Source: Ectobius pallidus
Taxonomy: Eukaryota; Arthropoda; Insecta; Blattodea; Ectobiidae
Reading direction: 5' to 3'
DNA: 64,000 nt
Assembly (NCBI GenBank): GCA_964059195.1
Contig: CAXKWD010000005.1
Location: forward strand, 154,223,265 to 154,287,264
This document shows, piece after piece, positions 11,579-22,884 of the stretch. The translations under genes and the position numbers were made by a program. Numbering within the stretch: position 1 is the first letter of the stretch; each line of letters begins with the position of its first letter. The notes beneath the pieces are model-generated. The model made no database searches. It was not told the DNA's origin and saw only the letters and a program-made list of their open reading frames with translations.

Positions 11579-12521
11579 GGCCGGTATTCATAGTCTCAAT
11601 AAGTCGTACTTATATCCAAGTCGAACTTTAATCTCTTCTTAAGTTGAGTTTCTGACATAAACAAGTCGGACTTATGACGTAGTTACTTTATAAAGTCAGA
11701 CTTGACAAAGTCGAGCTTATTGCTATTCATAGTCGCTAAAGTACGACTTATTTGTCAAAATAAGTCGTATTATTTCGACAAATAAGTCGTACTTTATTAA
11801 GTCAAGGGTCCCCCTGACTTATTTCAGTTTAAGCCAATACCATGGATAGTAATTTTGAGGATCTGGGCGAGGTATTAGAAGAAACTCGCACCCTAAACGT
11901 TATTTGAGAAAGATGATAATATGATGGTTATTTTCAAATTCTACAGTGACAATGAGAGATTTAGTTTCAATAAGACAATTTTGGAAATATCAATCGCCTA
12001 TCTTTCATCAGCATTTCTCTCTGCTGGCATTTCATATCGCTCCAAACTTCCTAATCTGTTTTGAATCTCTCTAAAACAATAATTAATATCGAAGTAAATA
12101 CATCAGCGTACCGGTATTAATTCTGAACGATCTCCAAGCTCATATATATGCAGAATATTCTCAAGAAACCATTGATCAGTTTACTTACACGGTGCACAAT
12201 ATGACTGGATGAATTGAATTCTTTGTTTACAATGCACAATCACAGTAGCGAAATACGTAACCAGATGGCTTGGCAATACACGAAATCTCAAAAAATTTTG
12301 AATGCGATTGGCTAATCCAATTGTTACGGCAGTGAACGTGCGATTTTTCATATTACCATGTTCGACTTGAATATATAGAATAAGCAGAGCTTTATGAAGT
12401 CAGACTTAATAAAGTATGACTTTAAAGAAGACTATGAATACGAAAAACATATAAGTCGACTTGTCAAATAAGTTCAGCTTTATAAAGTCTGTTCTTAAGT
12501 CGCCGACTATGAATACCGGCC
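11579..12521. mobile_element. TIR element, 943 bp, with AAGTCG-rich subterminal repeats (non-autonomous, possibly Harbinger-like)
   Basis: Perfect 17-bp inverted ends GGCCGGTATTCATAGTC. Both subterminal zones are dense in AAGTCG/CGACTT in either orientation, typical of transposase-binding repeats. Inside, at 11842-11907 (+), an ATG opens a 21-codon frame beginning MDSNFEDLGEVLEE and ending in a stop, which may be the start of a lost transposase frame. I could not see a clear target duplication. The superfamily is therefore only a guess. Confidence 0.7.
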
Positions 12522-14108
12522 TCTCTGTTAATATAAATTCTGCAGTTTGACAAATTTTCTTACAAAATAGGATATACAAACTTATGCCGGACCGCTAAGA
12601 AAACACTTAACACGATTATAATGCCCCTAGTTTATTTCATCTTAGTTTTATTTGTTTTTACTTTCTCGCATATACGTACTATAGAGATAGACGTATTGTG
12701 ATCGTGACAAAAAATCGAAATCGAGATAACACCGGGAAAGCATGTTTCACGATGCCTAGAAACCGGAAAAAGTGTTTTTGGATTGACGTCTGTCTGTCTG
12801 TCTGTGGACAAGCACAGCGGGTATTTACTTCACTTTTTGAATCAAGGACTTTTTCGAAAATTTTATCTAACCGCCCAGAATTTGGATTTTATAACTGAAA
12901 TATTAAGGGAACTTTTCATGAAAACTTTTTAAAAATTTAGATTTTTAAAAATTGGCTCTAATGATTTCAATAAAAATGTGAAATTGGAAACTCTTGTCTG
13001 TGACCAACAAAATGACTATATCCGTTTCTCTGCAAAAATGACCTAGGGGTTTCTTTACTCGAATCCATTTAAAATGTTTATAGATTATCTCCATTACAGT
13101 ATGCGATATATGAAAACCTACCACAGTAAAGTTGTAGAGAAAATTAAAAAGAACATTTTTTTAAATGCATTTCTTTATAAAATTAATAGGTATCAAGGTA
13201 AAAACAAGCACGGATAGACATTTTCCCGTCCACCGCACAATCTCAGAAAGTACCATTCTGGCATTCAGTAATTACATTGCGTTATGACCTTATGACTGCT
13301 TACTATGAAGTTTGCAAATATTAGAATTATAATTAGAATTGTTTTATTTTACCTGGTGGAATTAAGGCCATTAGGCCTTCTCTTCCATTCAACCAGGATT
13401 AATACAACTGAGCTTTACAATCTTACAATAAAATAAGTATGATACAAGTACAAAGTTACAAATACACAGGAACATGATTATATTATTATCATTTAAGACT
13501 TAGAACTAGTTCACTAGAGATAATACAATACATAAAAAAAAAAATATGTTAAAATAGTTTGCTACTTACGTTAAAGACTTAATTGATAGCCTATGTGCAT
13601 AATTTATATAAAAATTTTTATGTCTACAGTATGTCTGTCGTTGTCTGTAACTCTTTGCATTATATTTGTATATACATGTCATTTTGAATTTGTTTGAATT
13701 TTATGATTTACTCGCGAATTTTTCTTTGCTCATCGCACATTAATTTCAATTACTGATGCAGGTACAATGTTATAGAGTTTCCATATATATTCGTCAAAGT
13801 AGCGTACATTTTCAGTTGAGAGAATAAAACATGGAATCTGAAGAGTTTTGATTTGCAAATCTGTACAGAAGTGTCTTTCTGCACGATAAGAGCTGTACAT
13901 GACAGATAGCGCTTCCATTAGCTGTGATGTAGAATAGCTGAGACGTAAAATGTCGCTCGTTTACCTGAGCACTTTCAACGTCATAGGATTTTACTTTGAG
14001 AAGAGGCAACGAATTTGTGAACGCCTCCTGCCGAGTGGAAGGAGGACATTACTTTCGTTATTAATAATGTTCTGGAAGATTCGGTTGAAACAGAACAGCT
14101 CAATAAAA
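12522..14108. other. AT-rich DNA with faint repeat similarity
   Basis: No gene recognised. Near 12715-12780 a segment with GAGATA followed by CATGTTTCACGATGCCTAGAA resembles 26175-26220, implying an interspersed repeat. The rest is unassigned. Confidence 0.3.
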
Positions 14109-14500
14109 TACGAGGGAGAATCAAATGAAAACAGCAATTAATTTTTCCCATTAATTTACTGCACATTATTTTTCTACTTAGTCCCCTCCTAGTTCAATGC
14201 ACTTAAGCCATCGGATAGGAAGTGCTTCGATACCGCGTGAGAGAAATTATTTTGGTTGACGATGTAGCCACTCGTGCACCGCCAATTGTACGTCTTCCTC
14301 AGACTTGAACTTTTGCCCTCCAAGGTGCTCCTTTAAAGGGCCAAAGATGTAGAAATCCGATAGTGCCAAAGTGAAGGAGATTGCTGAGTGCAGGTGTTTT
14401 GCTTCAAAATAACGCCCGTCCTCATGATCCTCGTGCAACAATGAAAACCGTCGACGACATCCGCCATAATCGCCAGATTTGGGGCCATAAGATGATACTG
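14109..14500. mobile_element. Fold-back mariner-derived element, family B copy 1 (right arm truncated)
   Basis: Starts at a TA followed by the terminal repeat CGAGGGAGAATCAAATGAAA. The first arm (to about 14395) carries the mariner transposase C terminus in minus orientation, readable as LALSDFYIFGPLKEHLGGQK, then FKSEEDVQLAVHEWLHRQPK. From about 14396 the sequence turns round and reads the same family in plus orientation (GCCCGTCCTCATGATCCTCG, then a stretch encoding TMKTVDDI-like residues) until similarity stops near 14490. It is thus half of a palindrome. No complete transposase. Confidence 0.75.
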
Positions 14501-15311
14501 CCTACCCGACTTTTTAAGTTTTGCCTGTGTATTATACGGCTCTAAAAGAGGCTTATAAAATGAATGCCTGCTTCTGCATTGCGATTTCTTATTTATGTTG
14601 CAATATAAAAGGTAGAGAAAGTTAGATAATCTATTTCACATAAGAATTTTTAAGTCAGAAAATGAAGATTATGTTTAAATTTACTTAAGTGTAACGATTT
14701 AAAATAACAACTGTTATTCCGTTCCTTTGTGAATGTTACAATCTGCTTTACGCTTGGGGCTAGCATCCACTGTCAACGTAGATTTCCCTCACAAACAAGT
14801 TAAATTCACGCCATAATCCTTGTTTAGCGTATTACCTCTGTGGTTATGAAGTAAATAAATTCACCAGAGTTGACATCTTGCCTGAGGGGTTTAAAAGTGT
14901 TTTAATTGCATACAACTGCTACAACCGTATTTTTAATGCTTTCATTCGCTCCATCATGTGACATCAAATTATCAAGGTTTTTTTAAAGGGAAATTTAAAA
15001 ACGAAGTTCTGTTACTAGGAAATTAATATGCAACTTGTAAATTATACACTTTAACCTTTCTGATGGCAACTGCAGCTGTTTCCAAGTTCTCACAATGTGG
15101 TATTGGATCGGGTAAACACACTTTTTTAATCCTCACACAAAGCAATCCTTAAGCACAGCTTCTGGGGTCTATACATCTAACATACAAATTGTTTTGTCTG
15201 TGAGTCCATCTTGATTCTCTTAGGAGTAACAAAAATAATTTAACTGCTGTCACAGTGCATGAACTCCAGCAGAAATATCACAGTAAACAAATAAAACAAA
15301 CCTATAATAAA
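14501..15311. other. Unrecognised AT-rich stretch
   Basis: No recognisable coding frame or repeat ends between the fold-back mariner and the minisatellite. Confidence 0.3.
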
Positions 15312-15823
15312 CTACCACATACAACTTACGCCTAGAAATTCTATTACTGTAAAATAGGTACTTAATTTCTGGTCACACCGTATTTATACCGTAGCTACCA
15401 TATACAACTGACGCCTAGAAACTTTATTTCTATAAAATAGATACTTAATTTCTGGACACATCGTAGGCCTATTTACACCGTAGCTACCACATACAAATGA
15501 CGCCCAGAAACTCTATTTATGTAAAATAGATACTTAATTTCTGGACACAGCGTATTTATACCGTAACTACCATGTACAACTGACGCCTAGAAACTCTATT
15601 TCTTTAAAATAGCTACTTAATTTATGGACACTCCGTATTTATTACAACGTAGCTACGATATATAACTGACGCCTAGAAACTCTATTTCTGTAAAATAGAT
15701 ACTTAATTTCTGGACACGCCGTATTTATACCGTAGCTACTACATACATATGATGACTATAAATTCTGTTTCTGTAAAATAAATAGGCCTACTTAATTTAT
15801 GGACACACCGTATTTATACCAAC
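15312..15823. repeat. Minisatellite, six units of about 83-88 bp
   Basis: Units begin near 15312, 15398, 15486, 15569, 15654 and 15738. Each runs ACCACATACAACTGACGCCT, then AGAAACTCTATTTCTGTAAA, then ATAGATACTTAATTTCTGGA, then CACACCGTATTTATACCGTA. Units two and six carry a small insertion that includes TAGGCCTA. The last unit is the most diverged. Confidence 0.9.
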
Positions 15824-16378
15824 CCTGTAGATCACAAATTCATTTGATAGCTACAAGTTGCACACAGAAGTGACGGTGTCGTTTTAAAAAGGAAAGTTAT
15901 AGAGTGATGGAGTCAGTAATGAGATTAGCGTACATGTCATATAATTGAGGTCCACTGGGGCGCAACATTGAAGTCATAATGGAAAGCAGGACGCCATATT
16001 GGTTGCAGAAGTGATTAACACCCTCCTACTTCATTTTGATCCTGCAAACGACAACCCATCTCTCACAACTTAAAATTGAACTCTCACACCCTTCCAATTA
16101 TTTTTTGTTTCTCTACCGAAAACTTAATTCTGTTTTTCTTTGAAATACGGTAAGTCTACCTAAGTATTTTCTTTTACTTTCATCACTTTTAATCACATTA
16201 ATCTCCTTGCTTTTTATACAGTCTTTTCAATTCAATTAAATTTCGCTAATTATGTTATTGAATAACAGCGTTTCTCAAAGAGAACTTCTGTAGATGTAAT
16301 GTTTAAATAAAGATTTATTCTAACGACACATTTAAATAAAATTCTCTCAAATAACCAATTAACGAATTCATATAAATA

Positions 16379-16481
16379 TTATAGGAATAGTTTTAATTTG
16401 CTTAAATAGAGTAAAAGAGATCTATATATTATAGGAATAGTTTTAATTTGCTTAATTGGAGTAAAAGAGATCTTAATTGAT
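16379..16481. repeat. Tandem duplication of about 52 bp
   Basis: ATTATAGGAATAGTTTTAAT followed by TTGCTTAA..GAGTAAAAGAGATCT occurs twice in a row with two or three differences. Recent local duplication. Confidence 0.85.
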
Positions 16482-16686
16482 GAACTTTAAATTGAATTTA
16501 AATTCTCATTAAAATTCCGGTTTATACAGTAATCGTCACGTGAAGGCGGAAGGTAATTTTTGTTCGACCATACTATAACGCACTTATTGCACGTGACGTA
16601 ATCCTATCTTTATGTCATCCATTAAGTTACAAATTTTAATTTAAAAAACTGTTCTGATATTGCTTAATATCGAAAACGGGATAATC

Positions 16687-16983
16687 TTTTTTTTTTTTTA
16701 TTCAGCTATATTTATACTCCTTTTAGCTACGAGTTCGGGATCTGTGTCTATACAGTAGGGGGTAGGCCATGGAACTATTGATTGTCAATAATTGACAATA
16801 ATAGAAACAATTATTGTTTCTATTATTGGTGCATTTTTATGGAGTGAATTTCAACCACTGCCTTCTAAACTGTATTAATCGTGATTTCAACTGATATTAA
16901 TTTAAAGGGATATGATACAAGATGAATTGTCGAGGATGGTTCATGGTATGTAAATATCCAATTCGCCATTTGCCTTACGACAT
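16687..16983 (-). mobile_element. tRNA-derived SINE family A, copy 1 (body, inverted, with internal insertion)
   Basis: The antisense body matches the copies at 23149 and 26600: TTCAGCT..TTTATACTCCTTTTAGCT, then GGCCATGGAACTATTG, then AAATTAAT..AGTTGAAAT read on the other strand, ending near the CCGAATTGG-like sequence. An extra AATAATTGTTTCTATTATTG-rich palindromic stretch sits at about 16789-16830. Confidence 0.75.
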
Positions 16984-17184
16984 ACTATAGGCCTAACGCA
17001 CTTATTACACGTAACACAATCTTTATGTCATCCATTAACATACAAATTTTCATTTAAAAAACTGTTGTCATATTGAGCACTTACGAGTTTGTAAGTCTCG
17101 ACTGGGTTGATCTCATATTGAAAAGCCTGGTGCTAAACCGAGATATGTGAGTCAGTTGGAGAATTTAATGTTGTATCGGCACGT

Positions 17185-17251
17185 TGCCATGATAGCGCAA
17201 TGGTAGAGCAGCGGAGAGCCGAAGATCCTGTTTCAAATCCCGGCTATGGCA
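17185..17251 (+). ncRNA. tRNA-like sequence (probably a retroposon or tRNA pseudogene)
   Basis: TGCCATG and TATGGCA can form an acceptor stem. TAGCGCAATGGTAGAGC resembles an A box with D arm, and TTTCAAATCCC resembles a B box. The anticodon arm is poorly formed, so I do not call a functional tRNA. Confidence 0.5.
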
Positions 17252-17475
17252 TTGAATTTTTCAGTCTGTCTCAACCTTTCCACCTTAGCTACACACGGCC
17301 AGAGTGAAAGAATTATCATTCCATTGTGACCTACAAGTGGTTTACTTTGAAGCCTGGACCTTTAAGCACTTCGAGTTTTTAAGTCTCCACTGGGTTGGTG
17401 TCTCATATTGAGAACGCCTGGTGGTATACCGGGATATGTGAGCCAGTTGGAGAATTTAATGTTGTACCGGCACGT

Positions 17476-17547
17476 TGCCATGGTAGCGCAATGGTAGAGC
17501 AGCGTCAAGGAGAGCAGAAGATCCTGCTTGAAAACTCGGCTATGGCA
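17476..17547 (+). ncRNA. tRNA-like sequence, second tandem copy
   Basis: Copy of the preceding tRNA-like core with further decay: the B box is degraded (CTTGAAAACTC) while the A box TAGCGCAATGGTAGAGC is intact. Not functional as a tRNA. Confidence 0.5.
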
Positions 17548-17756
17548 TTGAATTTTCTAGTCTAACTCCATCTTTCCACCTTAGCCTATACACGGCCTGT
17601 GTGAAAGAATTATTATAATTCCGGAAATAACAGTGTTCGTTTCATATTCTTAAAGTGAACGGTTATAATTCAAAGTAAAGTTAAAAAAAAAAGTTAATAT
17701 CTTAACTCGATTTCCATAAAATTTCATATAAAATTTAAAAACCATCGGGACAGATG

Positions 17757-18303
17757 TACAAGGTGTTAATGTACAACACCGAAATCTTTTACCTGTGTGT
17801 AGAGGGGACATAAGACAAGCTACTTTTATTAGGAGATTTTTGCTCTATGGATTCAATTACATATGGATTCAATATGGATTCCTATTACAGCATAAAATCT
17901 CCAAGGACAGGGCCGCCGCTGATTTCTAACATTTGAAAAATTTCAAAACAAAGGAACTTCGTTGTTAACACTTTTTATAAATAAAAAAAACTAATGCAGT
18001 GGCGGCCAGTCATGTGATTAGTCTACAAATTTTGCAGATTAAGGAAACACTAAATTATGATATAGTTGTTGATTAAGAATCAGGTTTTTGTCAAGCACTA
18101 AGAAGGCATGAAGTCAATTTCATGAATATTTTAACCATATTTCGTTTCATTATTGACTTGCAAGCACCAAATTGTAATGTCTTTAATGCATGCATACACA
18201 TTTTAAGTCATAGAGCAAAAAATCTCCTAATAAATATTGCTTGTCTGTATCCCCTCTATACATAGGTAAAATATTTCGGTATTATTCATTAACACCCTGT
18301 AGA
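17757..18303. mobile_element. Fold-back element with inverted repeats of about 95 bp (family C)
   Basis: The left arm (17757-17852) starts ACAAGGTGTTAATG, contains CCGAAATCTTTTACC and AGAGGGGACATA and ends TTTGCTCTATGG. The right arm (18208-18303) is its reverse complement with scattered changes. A related copy at 31276-32140 is interrupted by a hAT element. The middle carries no coding sequence I recognise. Confidence 0.78.
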
Positions 18304-18899
18304 GAAAATTTTCCATCTATTCTCAGCTATAATTTAATACGTACTCCTGCAGTTCCTACGCTTCATACGTTCCAGCTACTGGAATATGTTCAGGATAAGC
18401 GAATGGCAGGTATTCACAGAGCTGTGCAGTGGCGTCGGGTGTAATCTTGTTATCATAAATACGAAAACACAATAATACAGTAAACTTGACTGACACTTCA
18501 CTGCGGAGGCTGGGATCCAACCTGGACTCTAAAGCTGAACAGTGCAGAGGTTCAGTAATCGTATTAACAATTCTCTGCTTGCGAGAGCTAGAGAGAAAGA
18601 GAGAAATAGAGAGAGATTATGGCGACATTTACTGAGAACCAGATTGTAATTGCTGGTCACGAAGTTAGTTTCAAGCAGAACAAAATTAGGCTAATTGAAA
18701 TAACCGCAATTGGCGTCTGATGGCCGGAAATTATGTGCAGTTTACTATTTCTTGTTTGTTCAGGAGAGGATTCTGAGGAAATTCAGTTTGACGGGAACTC
18801 TATAAACTCATTAAGCTGTAGTTATCTAAACAAGAAACCTCATCATAAATTTATGAACAGTAGATAATTATATGTGTACATTAACCCTCGTGTGGTAAC
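18304..18899. other. Unrecognised sequence
   Basis: A purine-rich GAGAGA tract lies near 18588-18615. No gene or mobile-element ends recognised. Confidence 0.3.
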
Positions 18900-18907
18900 C
18901 TTATGAA

Positions 18908-19532
18908 TAGGGACCGGATTCTTAGGTTTTTACCTATTTTTTTCCTTACTTCCAAAACAAAAAGCGCTCATACACTTTTTCGAATCATGTCTATAGGATT
19001 CACCCACATTAATTCTGTGGTACCTAAAAATACCTAAATGGGGTATAAAAACCTAAATATACCTAAAGGGAATATAAAACCTAAAATATCTAATTTAGGC
19101 TACTTTTTTTTGTTGAAATTAATACCACCAGCGTTTCGTTCAACCCATTGTCGTCTAGATGGACAGTATCTAGAGAGGAAGTGTAAGAGTACCGGCGTAT
19201 TCCTTTTAAAATATTCGTACGAACAACCATTGTTGCCGTGTATGAACAAGGATATAGATTTCTGTGTTTTAAAGCCCTTGTTTGCCTTTATTACTGACCT
19301 GTTATTCATAGTTAGGCCTAGTGGTCACACTGTGAATTTTAATAAGACGTGTTAATTATGCCGAAACAACTGAAATCGAGTTTATTACGGCAGTGGGTAG
19401 CACATTCAAATTCATAAAAAAAAATTATTCTACACGAAAACGATATTTTGGGGGAAAAAAACTAAAAAAAACTATTTCACTTAATGAAAACCCTAAAACA
19501 GTGTTTTTAAAAACCTAAAGATCCGGTCCCTA
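18908..19532. mobile_element. hAT-like MITE, 625 bp, 8-bp duplication CTTATGAA
   Basis: Near-perfect inverted ends TAGGGACCGGATTCTTAGG / TAGGGACCGGATCTTTAGG. The flanks repeat CTTATGAA at 18900-18907 and 19533-19540, the 8-bp duplication expected for the hAT superfamily. Subterminal regions contain many CCTAAA/TTTAGG units. A 105-codon frame inside (19038-19355) has no transposase motif, so the element is non-autonomous. Confidence 0.88.
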
Positions 19533-19540
19533 CTTATGAA

Positions 19541-20265
19541 CATTTGACTCACACAACATTTCATATTTTGATTACATAGGTTTGGTAGAAGGCATGGGTA
19601 TATCCGGCCCTCTACCTGAGTTTAAAAGTCCGTGAAGATCGCATTCACAATTCTATTTCACTTTACAGTGAAATCTCCGTACAACGATTACCATATAACG
19701 ATAATAATCTGCATAACGTTAAAATATTATAGCCGGTGTTTATTCCATTAAAATAATGTTAAATTCTGCTCGATTTTACGATACTTTTAATTACGATAAA
19801 CCTCTCCATTACGATTATACTCATAATCCTTGTAATATACTTTTTCTCCAGTACAACGATAAAACAGGTCGCAAAAATGTAAATAACAACAAACAGGCGG
19901 AAGAAGAATAAAGTGTGAATCTATTAACCTTAACCATTTCAGGATAAGTCATGGCAAATATAGTACCGTGAGATGTTGTATGTTACGGGAGAGTGTGGCA
20001 TTTCTTGTTTTAGACACATCATTTAGTGATGTACGGTCATACGATTAGAGGTGATGGTAATTTAGTTGTGAGTAAAGCACTGTAGAATGGATATGACAAG
20101 TCGTGAACAGCATTCTTCCCGAGGAGAAATGCCAGAGAATATCATAATAAGCTGATAGAAGCTTTGGGGAATAATGCTCTTTTTATTTTTATTTTTTATT
20201 CGTATCGAACTTCAGGGGATCGTGAAGTGGGTATGTGTGCTTTCATGCTTCCAGCTACCAGAATG
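19541..20265. other. Unrecognised AT-rich stretch
   Basis: Contains repeated short ACGAT motifs between 19670 and 19870 but no recognisable gene or element ends. Confidence 0.3.
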
Positions 20266-20273
20266 CATTAGAG

Positions 20274-20508
20274 CAGCGTTTCTCAACCTTTTTGAACCCG
20301 AGGACCTCTAAATTGTCTAAAAAATTTTACGGACCTCTAATTTTACATCCCATTTTTAAAAGAAGGCCTATATTCTTAATATTTGGGGTATTAATTATAG
20401 GTCATTATAACGAAATATGAGAAAAAAATTTACTTGCTTTATGATTTTTTTAATTATGTCTGCGGACCATCTGCACTATCTTCGCGGACCATAGGTTGAG
20501 AAACGCTT
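20274..20508. mobile_element. hAT MITE, 235 bp, 8-bp duplication CATTAGAG
   Basis: The inverted ends CAGCGTTTCTCAACCT / AGGTTGAGAAACGCTT are of the widely known hAT type beginning CAG.G.TTCTCAACC. CATTAGAG is repeated directly at 20266-20273 and 20509-20516. Internal paired GCGGACCAT / CGGACCTCTAA blocks extend the symmetry. No coding sequence. Confidence 0.92.
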
Positions 20509-20831
20509 CATTAGAGTGACACGACGCGTAAGGACATTTATGGGTGTCTGTTCCCTTCAATATCTTATATCTAGTGCCCAGAATCTGCATTGTTAGTACA
20601 CTTCATGCCCTGCCCTTTCATTTGTGTATTTCAAAATTTTATAAGAAATTTTCAAAATAAAAAATAGTTCCCATGATTTATGCCCCATCGTTCATATATT
20701 TTGTGTTAGGCATGTATTTGAATGTGTGCTATATTGTTATAGGGTTATTAGTTTGTATTATTAGGCCTATTTAATTTATCTTTGCTGATTTACCAATTAA
20801 GTATTCCTTAACTATGCCAGGTAATTTAACA

Positions 20832-20937
<106 letters not shown>

Positions 20938-21380
20938 AATTCCTGTAGAGCTTAAGTAGTATTCTACTTCACGAAAAGAAGGCGAAAATGATTACAAACT
21001 TGGAAACAAAGCTATTCTACAACACTTTCGAAGTTGAGAAAGAACAGTCCAAAAGTTGTGAAATATTCCCCTGTTGAGACTTGCGGAGAGTTTTAAAACC
21101 TATTGTGCACCTGGGCATTCTCAGACTGGGGACAAACTCGGGACTGGCAGTGAGAAATTTGTCCAAATGTAAACCTGGAAGTTACAAGACGAATAAAGTA
21201 TTGTTGTGCCCCGGAGTGCAATTCAACTAGGCAGCGCTGTGTACTATACAGTAGTTGTGTGGATAATGTGAAATACATGCATCTCGAATATGAAAATGTA
21301 TCCCTACTAGATTTAATAGCTTAATCCTGTGCTATAGAATTTCAAAACAGATCTTACTAGAAGTAAAAATATTGTGTCCA
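20938..21380. other. Unrecognised sequence between microsatellite and tRNA-like retroposon
   Basis: Nothing recognised on either strand. Confidence 0.3.
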
Positions 21381-21562
21381 CCACTGTGGCGTAGGGGATG
21401 CGTACCCGATCCTCAAGTAGCGGTCCCAGGTTCGATTCCTGTTCAGGATGTGTCCTAGGTGGGATTTATTCGAGATTTTACCTTACTTATGAGACGAATG
21501 GCGGAAAATTTTAGGCCCTCTGATCTCGGGATATCATTTGGCCGAAATTTTCTCCTTCATCC
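21381..21562 (+). mobile_element. Putative tRNA-derived SINE ending at a (TG)n tract
   Basis: CACTGTGGCGTAGGGGATGC resembles an A-box region and CCAGGTTCGATTCCTG a T arm with B box, spaced as in a tRNA gene. The following 110 bp has no coding content and runs into the (TG)n tract. No target duplication was found. Confidence 0.5.
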
Positions 21563-21563
<1 letters not shown>

Positions 21564-21606
<43 letters not shown>

Positions 21607-21622
21607 TGTGTGTGTGTTTGTG
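21564..21622. repeat. (TG)n microsatellite
   Basis: About 60 bp of TG units with two TTTG interruptions near the right end. Confidence 0.95.
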
Positions 21623-21984
21623 CGCGCGATCTGTATATGTCTCGTTCGTTCTGTGTGTTACGTTGTCCTGGAGATGGCTCCGGCTTTAGGCTGATCACTT
21701 ATCTGGGAAGGCCCTCCATATCTAGTCAAAAAAATATATAAGTGTTCCATAGAAATTTCTTCCCCCTAAGGGTCGCGATCCTGTAGGGCCCGGACGGTGG
21801 GCCATTATTATCACTAGGACTGGAAATTAGACTCTAAGGTTCCCGGTTTGACCAACTACGATGTTGATGATGGTGATGATGATGATAACATAATGTATGT
21901 ACAGTATTTATGCGCAGTTGGCTGTGTTATACTTACCTGTTACAACTAGGCCTAATAGTTATTTATGATACAAGTGGTAAAACA

Positions 21985-22024
21985 GGGCTCGTTTTGCAAA
22001 CACGTATTTTTGTAAAACGAGCCC
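21985..22024. other. 40-bp near-perfect hairpin
   Basis: GGGCTCGTTTTGCAAA pairs with TTTGTAAAACGAGCCC across an 8-base loop, with one mismatch in the 16-bp stem. It could be a tiny MITE or a terminator-like hairpin. No duplication was seen. Confidence 0.6.
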
Positions 22025-22096
22025 ATAATAATATTAATAATAATGTCACCATTAGGTAATACAAGATTACAATAGGTTAAGTCAAATGGTTAAAAA

Positions 22097-22805
22097 TTAA
22101 AAATCACAATTCAAATATTCTTCCACAATGTAAAAGTTCCTTACTTTATTCTTAAAAATTCTTATGTTGTTTGTATTTCTAGCGTCAATGGGGTCTTTAT
22201 TAAAAAGTTTGATACCTAAAACAACATGGCTGCCACAGGTTCTTGTTAGCCTAGATTTAGGAACAATTATGTTAAAATGATTTCGAGTACCATGTGAATG
22301 AACTGCGCTGACAGGAACAAATTCATTTTGATGCTCAAATACATACATTATGTTTGTCAATACATACAATGAAGCAACAGTCAACACTTTAAATTCTGTA
22401 AAAATAGGTCTGCAATGCACTTTCTTTATCACACCCTTTGACAATTCGTAAGGCCTTCTTTTGTAAAAGGAACACATCCTTCGCATGAGCGCTGTGACCC
22501 CATAATAAAATTCCATAGTTTGGTTGAGACTGGAAGAATCCATAATAAGCATTTAACAGAGCAGTAATTGATAGCAGCTGTTTAAGTCTACGTAATAGAA
22601 AGATTACTTTTGAAAGTTTAGTACAAACAACTTCAACATGTTGCTTCCAAGTAAGTTTACTGTCAAGATAAATCCTAGTAACTTGGTTGAGCTTTCGGTA
22701 CATAAGTTGTTATAGAGGCTAAAAACAAAGGTCTATGTCTTATCTACATTTAGACATAATCCATTTGCATTGAACCACCTCGCATTAAGGGAGAGTGATG
22801 CAATC
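22097..22805 (-). pseudogene. LINE reverse-transcriptase C-terminal fragment (Jockey/CR1-like), frameshifted
   Basis: On the minus strand, LNARWFNANGLCLNVDKT (around 22790-22740) is the conserved block downstream of the RT active site. It is followed by IYLDSKLTWKQHVEVV, then AYYGFFQSQPNYGILLWGHS and LQKKALRIV, then after a frameshift around 22400 FKVLTVASLYVLTNIMYVF and KLFNKDPIDA near the end. This order is that of the RT thumb and C-terminal tail of Jockey/CR1-type elements. The catalytic YxDD box and everything upstream are missing. At least one frameshift and one stop near 22715 break the frame. The 3' end lies near 22030-22090 and no poly(A) is obvious. Confidence 0.82.
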
Positions 22806-22884
22806 CTACGAGCAAAATAAAATCGTTCTATCAAGTGAATCATACATTATTTTTGGACAGCCTTTAACATTTGAAATAATAATA

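Larger units (their letters stand above)
17085..17615. repeat. Tandem pair of about 280-bp repeats carrying tRNA-like cores
   Basis: Unit 1 (about 17085-17350) and unit 2 (about 17365-17615) share AAGTCTC.ACTGGGTTG, GATATGTGAG.CAGTTGGAG, AATTTAATGTTGTA.CGGCACG and a tRNA-like core, then TCCACCTTAGC and ACGGCC.G.GTGAAAGAATTAT. A third dispersed copy of the core and close flanks is at 46391-46510. Confidence 0.8.

Noticed and set aside
19038..19355. 105-codon frame inside the hAT-like MITE
   Set aside because: No transposase or known domain motif; part of a non-coding MITE.
22097..22703. Considered as a host gene because two long frames overlap
   Set aside because: Both frames are pieces of a LINE reverse transcriptase separated by a frameshift.
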